From Chloroflexota bacterium (lineage in GTDB: Bacteria > Chloroflexota > Anaerolineae > UBA4142), in assembly GCA_016208315.1 (NCBI GenBank), contig JACQYF010000014.1, positions 16,601 to 80,600 of the forward strand: DNA of 64,000 bases, in the 5' to 3' direction. This document shows, in pieces, positions 22,446 through 30,477 of this stretch. Under the pieces are notes generated by a model. That model did not search any database. It had not been told where the DNA came from and saw nothing but the letters and a program-made list of their open reading frames with translations. Made by a program: the position numbers and the translations under genes. Position 1 is the first letter of the stretch, and each line of letters starts with the position of its first letter.

Positions 22446-23264
22446 CTATCCTCTCCGATCCGTGAGCCGCCCATGGCGCCGACTCAGCGTCTCCAAGCGT
22501 TGCAGCGAAAAGCGCGCGGCCCCGATCATCACGACCGCTAACACGACGAGAATCGCGATCTCGACCGGCACGCTCAGAAAGCCGAAGAGCGTATTTTGCG
22601 GGAACAGCAGTTGGCGCATGGCGTCGAGTCCGAGCGTCAGTGGGATGAGCGAAGCCGCGGCCGCGACCCAGGGTCCCAACGCCTTGACCGGAAAATAGAA
22701 TCCCGACAGCAGATAAACCGGCTCTTGGAACAAGTTCGTGATGTGCCAGGCCTCGCGTCCAAAGAACAAAAACAGCGACGCAAACAACATGCCCATCCCG
22801 TACAGCGCCGCCATCGTCAGAAAGAATATGAGTGCGAGGAGAGCCAGGTTCGCGGTCGAGAACTGGACGCCAAACAGGAGCGTGCCCGCCGCCACGATAG
22901 CGACCGCGCGCGACATCGTCCACATCATCCCGCCGAGCGCCATGCCGAGCAGAATCGCCATCATCGGGCCGGGCGCGAGAATGTAGAGCGCGAGGTTGCC
23001 CTGGTCCTTGTCCCAATACAACTGCGCGGCCATGCTCCACAAGACGTTGAGCCAGAACGCCGTCATCGCGCCGCCCATCACGACAAAGCCGATGTACTCT
23101 TCCGGCGCGCTCAGCGTGCGATAGACAAAGACGAACGCCGTCATGGTGATGAGCGGCAAAGTGACTTCCCAGATGATGCCGGCTCGTTCGCGAAGCGATC
23201 CGACGACGCGCGGGTACGCGCGTCCCCGCACCGTTCGCAGAAAAAGCTCAACTTGGCGATTCAT
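22446..23264 (-). CDS. ABC-2 type exporter permease
   Basis: A 272-residue protein starting MNRQVELFLRTVRG, with GAGGA 7 nt upstream. It has about six hydrophobic segments and the ABC-2 membrane layout. Its start overlaps the ATPase gene by 17 nt, and its stop abuts the next permease, so the three are translationally coupled. Sequence with its partner is low, as expected for two halves of a DrrB-like heterodimer. Confidence 0.87.
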   Translation of the reverse strand: MNRQVELFLRTVRGRAYPRVVGSLRERAGIIWEVTLPLITMTAFVFVYRTLSAPEEYIGFVVMGGAMTAFWLNVLWSMAAQLYWDKDQGNLALYILAPGPMMAILLGMALGGMMWTMSRAVAIVAAGTLLFGVQFSTANLALLALIFFLTMAALYGMGMLFASLFLFFGREAWHITNLFQEPVYLLSGFYFPVKALGPWVAAAASLIPLTLGLDAMRQLLFPQNTLFGFLSVPVEIAILVVLAVVMIGAARFSLQRLETLSRRHGRLTDRRG

Positions 23265-24255
23265 TCGTGTCCTCGGCGAGTCCTCGCCCAACGAGCATGA
23301 CGAAGACGTCCTCGAGCGTCGGCTCGCGCTTGCTCAGGTTCAGGATGCTCGCGCCCTCGCCGCTCAGGGTCGAAACGATGGGGCCGATGGCGGTCTCTTG
23401 ATTCAGGATCAAGTTGACGTCGGTGTAGCCGTCGTGCAGCGCAGTCGTCACCTTTTGCACGCCAGCCACTTTGCCGATCTGCGCTGAATACGCGGCCGGC
23501 TCTGCGCCCGCGACGCGCAGCTCGAACACCGATTCGCTTTGCAGTTGGCGCTTGAGCGCGTTAGGCGTGTCGCACGCGATGATGCGGCCCTTGTTGATGA
23601 TGGCGATGCGGTCGCACAATTCGTCGGCTTCGGCCATATAGTGCGTGGTGAGCAGCGTCGTCTTGCCGGTGCGCGTCGTCCATTCCTTGATGTAGCGGCG
23701 AACATCGCGCGCCGCGCTCACATCCAAGCCCAGCGTCGGCTCGTCGAGGAAGACGATCTGCGGATCGGTGATAAAGCCGCGCGCGAAATTCATCTTTTGC
23801 CGCATGCCAGTCGAGAGATGGCTGACCTTGGTGTTGGCTTGATCGGAGATGTTTAGCATCTTGAGCAGTTCGTCCGTGCGTACGCGCGTCGTTTTGGAAT
23901 CGAGGCCATAGAATTGCGCGAACATCCAAAGGTTCTCGCGGACGGTCAACAAGCCATAACCCGTATTCTCGCCGCCCGCGACCATGTTGATGAGCGGTCG
24001 AATCTTTTGATAATCGCGGACGACGTCTAAACCTTCGACCCACGCGCGGCCGGAACTCGGTGCGAGGAGCGTCGTGAGGATTTTGATCAGCGTCGTTTTG
24101 CCCGCGCCGTTCGGGCCGAGCAAGCCGAACAACTCGCCGCGCTTGACTTGCAGGTCCACGCCTGCCAGCGCCTCGACCACCTTGAGTTCGCGTTTGATCG
24201 TGCGATACTTGTAGGTGCGGGTTACTTGTTCGGCGCGAATTGCCAAATCGGTCAT
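23248..24255 (-). CDS. ABC transporter ATP-binding protein, DrrA/CcmA-like
   Basis: A 335-residue ATPase. Walker A GLLGPNGAGKTT (about 45-56), Q-loop region near NMVAGGENTGYGLLT, the signature LSTGMRQK (altered from LSGGQ, common in ABC-2 exporters), Walker B IVFLDEPTLGLD, and the switch His in TTHYMAEADELC. A C-terminal regulatory domain of about 100 residues follows, typical of DrrA. ATG 24255 is chosen because the promoter at 24293-24321 would start RNA near 24286, after the longer ATG 24321. Confidence 0.9.
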   Translation of the reverse strand: MTDLAIRAEQVTRTYKYRTIKRELKVVEALAGVDLQVKRGELFGLLGPNGAGKTTLIKILTTLLAPSSGRAWVEGLDVVRDYQKIRPLINMVAGGENTGYGLLTVRENLWMFAQFYGLDSKTTRVRTDELLKMLNISDQANTKVSHLSTGMRQKMNFARGFITDPQIVFLDEPTLGLDVSAARDVRRYIKEWTTRTGKTTLLTTHYMAEADELCDRIAIINKGRIIACDTPNALKRQLQSESVFELRVAGAEPAAYSAQIGKVAGVQKVTTALHDGYTDVNLILNQETAIGPIVSTLSGEGASILNLSKREPTLEDVFVMLVGRGLAEDTNESPS

Positions 24256-24292
24256 CGTCAACTCATTTTTCGGGGAATTGAGAACGGGGGTG

Positions 24293-24321
24293 ATTGTAGC
24301 ACAACGCAGGGACAAACACAA
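24293..24321 (-). promoter_or_regulatory. Promoter of the ABC exporter operon
   Basis: Minus strand TTGTGT, 17-bp spacer, TACAAT. Predicted start near 24286. It lies back to back with the accD promoter, separated by about 20 bp. Confidence 0.65.
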
Positions 24322-24339
24322 CGGTCTCGAAAATGGTCA

Positions 24340-24368
24340 TTGTAAGAGTTTCTGGCCGGTGCTATAAT
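24340..24368 (+). promoter_or_regulatory. Promoter of accD, near-leaderless
   Basis: TTGTAA (24340-24345), 17-bp spacer, perfect TATAAT (24363-24368). The expected start near 24375 is only about 3 nt before the ATG at 24378, and no Shine-Dalgarno sequence is present. Confidence 0.75.
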
Positions 24369-24377
24369 ATCACCGCC

Positions 24378-25349
24378 ATGGTATCACTCTTTACTGAAGT
24401 CAAGAAAACGCGCCCGGCGCGATTCTTTGGCGAGGCGGTTGCGTGGATCACGCGTTGGACAACGCGCTTGCGCCCGAGCCAAGCAGTTCGGTGTCGTCGC
24501 TGCGGGCGCGATTTGTTTCATGCGCCCAAGTATCGTCAGGCGCGCATCTGCGACTTTTGCGGCTATAATTTTCCGCTCTCGGCCCGCGCCCGCATTCAGG
24601 CCCTCGCCGATTCGGCTACCTTTGTCGAATTCACGCCTGCGCGCCGCGCGATTCGTCCACCGCGCACATTCTACCTTCGGCCCGGCTATCGCGCGAGTCG
24701 CCAACGCGAGGCGATCGTCGTCGGGACCGCGCAGATCGCGCAACAAGCCGTGGTCATTGCCGCTTTCGATTTTCGGGTATTTGGCGGGAGCATGAGCGTG
24801 GCCGTCGGCGAAGCGATGGCGCGTTCCTTTGAACACGCGGCGCGACAGCAACTTCCGTTGGTCGCGATCATTGCCAGCGGCGGCGTGCGGATTCAAGAGG
24901 GCCTGTCCGCCCTGCTGCAAATGGCAAAGACGGTTGTCGCGGCGCAAGAATTCCAGCGCGCGCATCGTCCTTTCATCGCCGTCCTAACGAACCCGACGAC
25001 CGGCGGCGTTTACGCGAGTTTTGCCAGTCTCGCCGACATTCTGCTTGCCGAGCCGGGCGCGCTAATCGGCTTTGCTGGGCCAAGGATCGCTCAAGTTGCG
25101 ACCGGCCTCACGCTGCCGGCCGGTTCGCACACCGCGGAGTCGGCGCTGCAGAACGGGATGCTGGACGCGATTGTGCCGCGAGAGGAGTTGCGCGAGAGAA
25201 TCGCCAAGTTGTTGGCGCTTGCCTCACCCCCCTCCCCCTCGCTCCCGTCTTCTCCGATTTTGTCGAATTGCACGGCGACCGATTGCTCGGCGATGATCCG
25301 ACCATCATGGGTGGACTGGCACGATTCGAGAATCAGCCGGTTGTTGTGA
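24378..25349 (+). CDS. accD: Acetyl-CoA carboxylase carboxyltransferase subunit beta
   Basis: The conserved part (to about residue 285) is a complete AccD: the zinc ribbon Cys39, Cys42, Cys58, Cys61, then the crotonase fold with the acyl-CoA oxyanion region VAIIASGGVRIQEG, and LTNPTTGGVYASFA. With AccA it transfers the carboxyl group from biotin to acetyl-CoA in fatty-acid synthesis. After LLALA the frame enters Pro/Ser-rich sequence and ends at 25349 inside accA. That tail looks like out-of-frame reading; continuing in the -1 frame at about 25227 would join AccD to AccA as one polypeptide. Confidence 0.85.
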   Translation: MVSLFTEVKKTRPARFFGEAVAWITRWTTRLRPSQAVRCRRCGRDLFHAPKYRQARICDFCGYNFPLSARARIQALADSATFVEFTPARRAIRPPRTFYLRPGYRASRQREAIVVGTAQIAQQAVVIAAFDFRVFGGSMSVAVGEAMARSFEHAARQQLPLVAIIASGGVRIQEGLSALLQMAKTVVAAQEFQRAHRPFIAVLTNPTTGGVYASFASLADILLAEPGALIGFAGPRIAQVATGLTLPAGSHTAESALQNGMLDAIVPREELRERIAKLLALASPPSPSLPSSPILSNCTATDCSAMIRPSWVDWHDSRISRLL

Positions 25350-25933
25350 TCGCGCAAGAACGGAAACGGGGCCAGGCGAAAGAGCGCGGCGCAGGGCCGG
25401 CGGGGTATCACAAAGCGGAGCGCTTGATTCGGCTCGCGGCGCGATTGAATCTTCCCATTGTCACGTTTGTGGATACGCCCGGCGCCGATCCCGGTTTCGA
25501 ATCGGAACGCTTTGGCATCGCGGGCGCGATTGCCCACTGCCTTGCGGCGCTCTTGCAAACTCACGTGCCGACGATTTCGATCATCACGGGGGAAGGGACG
25601 AGCGGGGGCGCGCTGGCGCTCGCGGCGACGGACCGCGTGCTGATGCTAGAGCATGCAACCTACGCGGTGATTTCGCCCGAGGGCGCGTCGGCGATTCTTT
25701 ATGGAGACGCGTCACACGCGTCCGAGGTGGCGAGGACGATGGAGATGACCGTCGAGGACTTGGCGCGGGGCATTATTGATCGCGTCGTACCCGAACCCGA
25801 GGGCGGCGCGCAACGCGATGTAGACGCGGCCGCGGCAATGGTCAAGGCGGAACTGGAAGCGACCCTTACCGATTTGCTCGCGCAATCCGACGACGAACGG
25901 CTCGCCGCGCGACGCAAGCGTTATCGCAGTTAG
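25268..25933 (+). CDS. accA: Acetyl-CoA carboxylase carboxyltransferase subunit alpha, lacking a normal start
   Basis: The protein matches AccA from the conserved block FVELHGDRLLGDDPTIMGG onward, through VTFVDTPGADPGFESE, ITGEGTSGGALAL and YAVISPEGASAIL. The first possible start is TTG 25268, inside the conserved block; the conserved residues VFSDFVE just before it are in the same frame but have no start codon upstream, although that frame stays open back through the end of accD. The usual N-terminal helical region (about 60 residues) is absent. It overlaps accD by about 80 nt. Expression probably needs a frameshift from accD, unless the base sequence is wrong here. Confidence 0.8.
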   Translation: MHGDRLLGDDPTIMGGLARFENQPVVVIAQERKRGQAKERGAGPAGYHKAERLIRLAARLNLPIVTFVDTPGADPGFESERFGIAGAIAHCLAALLQTHVPTISIITGEGTSGGALALAATDRVLMLEHATYAVISPEGASAILYGDASHASEVARTMEMTVEDLARGIIDRVVPEPEGGAQRDVDAAAAMVKAELEATLTDLLAQSDDERLAARRKRYRS

Positions 25934-25964
25934 CCGTTGCCTAATTGCCTAATTGACCAATTGA
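25934..25964. repeat. Short TTGCCTAA repeats between convergent genes
   Basis: TTGCCTAATTGCC, TTGACCAATTGAC and TTGCCTAACC form a degenerate tandem repeat of about 10 bp between accA and the acyl-CoA synthetase gene. Confidence 0.5.
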
Positions 25965-27455
25965 CTAGTTGCCTAACCTCTTTTTCTCCACCTTTCCCAT
26001 CGCGTTACGCGGCAGCGCATCGAGAAACGTGACGCGCCACGGCACTTTGTATCGCGCCAAGTGCGCGGCGCAATACTCGACCACCTCTTCGCCGCTTGCC
26101 GTTTTCCCTTCGCGCAGGACGACAAACGCCACGGGAATTTCTCCTCTCGCACTGTCCGACGCGCCGACAACTGCAGCTTCCAACACGGCGGAATGTTGCA
26201 GCAAAAGCTCCTCGACCTCGCGCGGATAGATGTTGAAACCGCCGCTGATGATGAGATCGTGCTTGCGTCCAACCAACGTAAAGAATCCCGTCGCGGAATC
26301 GCGTTTCCCCAAATCGCCCGTGCGAAACCAGCGCTCGCCCACGGCATCATGCAAGAACGCCTCGGCTGTTTTTTCTGGCGCGTGCCAGTAGCCGCGAAAA
26401 ACGTTCGAACCGTGAATCAGAACCTCGCCAATCTCCCCGTCTGGAATGACGTTGCCATGCTCGTCGCCGACGCGCGCCGATACGCCCGGCAGCGGCACGC
26501 CGACCGTGCCCGGAATCCGCGGCCCTGCGTAGAGATTCGACAGATTCATTACAGTCTCAGTCATGCCATACCGTTCGAGAATCCTGTGTCCAAACATCTT
26601 TTCGAATGTCTGGAACGCTTCCACGCTAAGCGGCGCAGAACCCGAAATGAACAGGCGCATGTTGGCTAGTTGCGCACGATCCAACCCGCGCTGTTTCGCC
26701 TCTTCGATCAGCCGCACATACATGGTCGGCACGCCCATGAAGAGCGTGATGCTGCCGCGGAGCAACTCGTCCAAGACCGCGGATACGCGAAAGGCGCGAT
26801 GTAAGACCACGGTGGAACCGGTCGTCAACGCGCCGTGCAGCGCAACGCCGAGCCCGTGCGTGTGAAAGAGCGGCAGCGCGAGAAGCAACGTATCGTCCGC
26901 AGTCCAATGCCACGCCGAGACAATCCCCGTGATATTCGAAACGAAATTGCCGTGCGTCAGCATCGCGCCCTTGGAACGCCCCGTCGTGCCCGATGTGTAC
27001 ATGATCGCCGCGAGATCATCGCCGTCCACACGGGTTTCAATCGCCGCCGTTTCGCTTGCTTCTATTTCGTCGGCAAGCACCACGCGCTCGACGGTTGGCA
27101 ACTCTGGACGTATGGGTTCCAGGATCGGTATTTGAGTTCGGTCGGTGAGGATAAGGCGCGGGGCAGAATCGTTGACGATGTGAACGATCTCGGTGTCGCG
27201 ATACTGCGTGTTCATCGGCACGGTGACCAGTCCGAGTTTGAGATTGGCGAGATAGGCGAGGATCAGTTCGACAGAGTTGTTGAGGTAAAAGGCAACTCGG
27301 TCGCCCTTTTGCAGACCAAGCCGCTGGAACGCGCGCGCCACGCGATTCGATTGCGCGTCCAGTTCGCCGAAGGTGAGCGTGCGGCCTTCAAAGTGAATCG
27401 CGGGTACGTTGGCGCGGGCGGTAAAGTTGATGCGGAAAAGGTCAATGAGGTTCAT
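25965..27455 (-). CDS. Acyl-CoA synthetase (AMP-forming), class I adenylate-forming
   Basis: A 496-residue ligase. Motifs: the P-loop-like YTSGTTGRSKGAMLTH, the adenine-binding ERYGMTE, the hinge RTGDLGKRD and the catalytic Lys in NAMGKVEKKRL near the C-terminus. The overall form fits malonyl-CoA or medium/long-chain acyl-CoA synthetases. ATG 27455 (MNLIDLFRINF) is chosen over an upstream start that would lie well inside the glycosidase gene; it overlaps that gene's stop by 14 nt. The substrate cannot be fixed from motifs. Confidence 0.87.
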   Translation of the reverse strand: MNLIDLFRINFTARANVPAIHFEGRTLTFGELDAQSNRVARAFQRLGLQKGDRVAFYLNNSVELILAYLANLKLGLVTVPMNTQYRDTEIVHIVNDSAPRLILTDRTQIPILEPIRPELPTVERVVLADEIEASETAAIETRVDGDDLAAIMYTSGTTGRSKGAMLTHGNFVSNITGIVSAWHWTADDTLLLALPLFHTHGLGVALHGALTTGSTVVLHRAFRVSAVLDELLRGSITLFMGVPTMYVRLIEEAKQRGLDRAQLANMRLFISGSAPLSVEAFQTFEKMFGHRILERYGMTETVMNLSNLYAGPRIPGTVGVPLPGVSARVGDEHGNVIPDGEIGEVLIHGSNVFRGYWHAPEKTAEAFLHDAVGERWFRTGDLGKRDSATGFFTLVGRKHDLIISGGFNIYPREVEELLLQHSAVLEAAVVGASDSARGEIPVAFVVLREGKTASGEEVVEYCAAHLARYKVPWRVTFLDALPRNAMGKVEKKRLGN

Positions 27456-28878
27456 AAGCCACCCACACGCGCCCCTTCCGCGCGGGCAAGCGAATGCCGC
27501 GTCCGTGCGTCTCTTCACCCGACCATTCCTCAACTAGCCGCGTTGCGTCTTGCACGGGCAGATCAATCGTGATTGGCGCGTGTCCGGCGTTCAACGCGAC
27601 GATGACGGTCTCGCCGGGCAGGCGGCGGGCAAAAGCGTAGACCTGTCCCTTGGCGTAGAGATTGGCGAAATCGCCGCGGCGCAGAGCAGCATATTTCTTG
27701 CGGAGCGCGATCAATTGCTTCGTGGTCGCGAGTAGCTCGCGATTCCAAAGCGTTTCATTCCACGTCATGCTGCGGCGGCAGTCGGGGTCGGGGCCGCCTT
27801 CAAGGCCGACTTCATCGCCATAGTAAATCATCGGCGCGCCGGGGTAGGTACACATGACGAGGTACGCGAGCTTGAGCGCGGTGACATCGCCGCGCGCGAT
27901 CGTGAGCCAGCGCGCCGTGTCGTGGCTATCGAGCAGATTCATTTGCGCGTAAGCGATTTCGTCCGGATACCAGCGCAAGATTTCTTCGAGGGTCTTGCCG
28001 AATTCTAAGGCGTCCATCGGCTTGACTTGGCCGTAGGATTGGGGCTGGGTGAGTTTCAACGTCGCGGGCGTGTGGTCAACAAGGAACGCGAGGCAGGCGC
28101 GCGTGAACTGATAATTCATCACCGCGTCGAATTGATCGCCTTGCAGCCAGCGGTCGGCGCGGTGCCAAATCTCGCCGACGATGTACGCGTCGGGATTGAT
28201 CGCCTTGACGCGTTGGCGAAACTCGCGCCAGAATTCGTCGTCGTCAATTTCTTCCGGCACGTCGAGCCGCCAGCCGTCAATCCCTTCGCGAATCCAATAC
28301 TCGGCGACGCGGAAGATGAGATCGCGCACTTGGGGATTCTTGGTATTGAGCTTGGGCAAATCGGGCAGATTGTACCAGCACGCGTAATTGGGCTTGCCGT
28401 GGTACGCGTGTACCGGGAAGCCATCAAAGGTAAACCAATCGAGATAGGGCGAAGCCGCGCCGTTTTCGAGCGCGTGATTGAATTGCAGCAAGCCGCGGCT
28501 CGCATGGTTGAACACGCCGTCGAGGACGATGCGGATGCCACGGGCGTGTGCCGCATCCAGCAGTATCTTGAACGCCGCGTTGCCGCCGAGGATCGGATCC
28601 ACGTTGTCGTAATCGTGGGTGTGATAGCGATGGTTCGCCGTGGACGCGAAGATTGGGTTGAAGTAAATCGCGTTGACGCCGAGGTCGTGCAAATAATCCA
28701 GGCGCTCGACAACGCCGATTAGATCGCCGCCCTTGAAGCCATGCCGAGTTGGCGGCGAGTCCCACGGTTCCAGGTTGTGCGGCTTGGCGACTTGAGTGCT
28801 TGCCGCAAAGCGGTCGGGGAAGATTTGATAGAAAATTGCGTCTTTGACCCAGTCGGGCGTATGGATGTTTTGGCTCAT
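27442..28878 (-). CDS. GH13 alpha-amylase family glycosidase
   Basis: A 478-residue alpha-glucan enzyme. The catalytic triad is Asp206 (DGWRLDVPEEI), Glu236 (IVGEIWH) and Asp320 (LLDSHDTAR). The form is closest to neopullulanase/cyclomaltodextrinase (GH13_20) without the N-terminal carbohydrate-binding domain. There is no signal peptide, so it works in the cytoplasm, probably on imported maltodextrins or glycogen. It carries its own promoter (28914-28942) and a GGAG ribosome site. It overlaps the acyl-CoA synthetase gene, with no metabolic link apparent. Confidence 0.88.
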   Translation of the reverse strand: MSQNIHTPDWVKDAIFYQIFPDRFAASTQVAKPHNLEPWDSPPTRHGFKGGDLIGVVERLDYLHDLGVNAIYFNPIFASTANHRYHTHDYDNVDPILGGNAAFKILLDAAHARGIRIVLDGVFNHASRGLLQFNHALENGAASPYLDWFTFDGFPVHAYHGKPNYACWYNLPDLPKLNTKNPQVRDLIFRVAEYWIREGIDGWRLDVPEEIDDDEFWREFRQRVKAINPDAYIVGEIWHRADRWLQGDQFDAVMNYQFTRACLAFLVDHTPATLKLTQPQSYGQVKPMDALEFGKTLEEILRWYPDEIAYAQMNLLDSHDTARWLTIARGDVTALKLAYLVMCTYPGAPMIYYGDEVGLEGGPDPDCRRSMTWNETLWNRELLATTKQLIALRKKYAALRRGDFANLYAKGQVYAFARRLPGETVIVALNAGHAPITIDLPVQDATRLVEEWSGEETHGRGIRLPARKGRVWVAYEPH

Positions 28879-28913
28879 TCGTCTCCATCGAGTGCGGTCA
28901 GTTAAGCCGCACT

Positions 28914-28942
28914 ACTATAGCACGACAAGCGCGCGACGACAA
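28914..28942 (-). promoter_or_regulatory. Promoter of the GH13 gene
   Basis: Minus strand TTGTCG, 17-bp spacer, TATAGT. Start near 28907, next to a small inverted repeat AGTGCGG/CCGCACT (28892-28912) in the leader. Confidence 0.6.
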
Positions 28943-28995
28943 GCGTATGTTCTTGTTGTGCGCCCGGCCCGTGCATCCAAGATGCCGCTGAAATT

Positions 28996-29023
28996 TTGCA
29001 ATGCTTGGGGTGTGTGGTATACT
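28996..29023 (+). promoter_or_regulatory. Promoter of the aminotransferase/opine-type operon
   Basis: TTGCAA (28996-29001), 16-bp spacer, TATACT (29018-29023). Start near 29030, leaving a leader of about 58 nt before the TTG start at 29088. Confidence 0.6.
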
Positions 29024-29087
29024 CGTTTCACCATCGTGACGAAAGCTCCATTTCATAGCAAGTCTATCGCCGCCGGCAGGAGTCAAT

Positions 29088-30431
29088 TTGTCAGACGACA
29101 AGCACAGCCACGTGTTCTATCGCTACCATCGCCGCAAGCTGCCTACCATCGCGCACGGTCAAGCAATTTATCTTTGGGATGCGACGGGAAAACGTTACAT
29201 TGACGCCTCCGGCGGCGCCGTTGTCGTCAACATCGGGCATGGGGTGAAAGAGATCGCGGACGCGCTGCGGGACCAAGCCGCGCGCGTTGGCTACGCACAC
29301 GCAACCATGTTTACTAGCCCCGCTGTGGAGCAACTCGCCGACCGGTTGGCTGAGCGTTTGCCAATGCCCGACGCGAGATTCTATCTCATGTCGTCCGGCT
29401 CTGAAGCGGTCGAGACAGCGATTAAGCTGGCGCGGCAATTGCAAATGGCACGCGGCGAACTATCGCGATACAAAGTGATTGGGCGTTGGGGTAGTTACCA
29501 CGGCACGACGTTGGGCGCATTGGCGGTGACAGGCAAATCGGCAATGCGCCGTTTCTTTGAGCCAATGTTCGTTGACATGCCTCACATCCCGCCGGTCTAT
29601 TGTTATCGCTGCCCATTCGGTCTGACCTATCCCACTTGCGGACTGCGCTGCGCCGATGCGTTGGACGATGAGATCAAGCGGCAGGGCGCGGAGACGGTCG
29701 CCGCCTTTATTGCGGAGCCGATTGCCGGTGCGACACTCGGCGCAGTGGTTCCGCCGCCGGACTATTGGACGCGCATCCGCGAAATCTGCGACCGGCACGG
29801 CGTGCTTCTAATCGCCGACGAAGTGATGACTGGAATGGGACGTGCCGGCTATTGGTGTGCGATTGAACAATGGGGCGTAACGCCGGATATTATTTGTCTC
29901 GGCAAGGGACTGTCCGGCGGCTATTTGCCGCTGAGCGCAATTGCTGCGCGGGGCGATTTGGTCGAACTCTTATGGGAGGAAATGGGCGATTTTAATCATG
30001 GCGGCACGTTTTCACACCAGCCGGTTGCCGCCGCCGCTGGGCTTGCCACCCTCGATTACATCCAAGCTCACGATCTTGTCTCGCGTGCGCAGACCGTCGG
30101 AGCAGAATTGGGCATCAAGCTGCATGCAGCACTGGACGCTCATCGCCATGTGGGGGAGGTGCGCGGCCAAGGGTTGATGTGGGCGGTCGAGTTGGTAGCG
30201 GACCGGAATTCCCGGCGACCGTTCCCGGCCGCGGCCCATCTCGCCAGCCGCGTTTTCGAGTGTGTTTTTGCCGATGGCTTGATCGTCTATTCTATGAGCG
30301 GTTGTGTGGACGGCATCTCCGGGGATCATGTGATGATCGCACCCCCTCTGGTCGTCGAGATGAATCAATTGGATGAGATTATTATCCGCCTACAGACAGC
30401 GATTGATACGGCTGTTGCCGACATCACGTAG
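29088..30431 (+). CDS. Class III pyridoxal-phosphate aminotransferase
   Basis: A 447-residue fold-type I aminotransferase of the omega-amino acid/GABA group. PLP contacts: GSEAVETA, SYHGTTLGAL, Asp244 in LIADEVMTGMGR and Lys273 in CLGKGLSGGYLP. An insert YCYRCPFGLTYPTCGLRC contains four Cys (172, 175, 184, 188), also found in some relatives and perhaps metal-binding. The TTG start is supported by AGGAG 5 nt upstream. It is first in the operon with the ABC importer, so it probably acts on the imported compound or a breakdown product. Confidence 0.88.
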   Translation: MSDDKHSHVFYRYHRRKLPTIAHGQAIYLWDATGKRYIDASGGAVVVNIGHGVKEIADALRDQAARVGYAHATMFTSPAVEQLADRLAERLPMPDARFYLMSSGSEAVETAIKLARQLQMARGELSRYKVIGRWGSYHGTTLGALAVTGKSAMRRFFEPMFVDMPHIPPVYCYRCPFGLTYPTCGLRCADALDDEIKRQGAETVAAFIAEPIAGATLGAVVPPPDYWTRIREICDRHGVLLIADEVMTGMGRAGYWCAIEQWGVTPDIICLGKGLSGGYLPLSAIAARGDLVELLWEEMGDFNHGGTFSHQPVAAAAGLATLDYIQAHDLVSRAQTVGAELGIKLHAALDAHRHVGEVRGQGLMWAVELVADRNSRRPFPAAAHLASRVFECVFADGLIVYSMSGCVDGISGDHVMIAPPLVVEMNQLDEIIIRLQTAIDTAVADIT

Positions 30432-30477
30432 GCCAAATGTACGTACGCAGAACGACATCTTTGGAAGGAGTCTCGCA

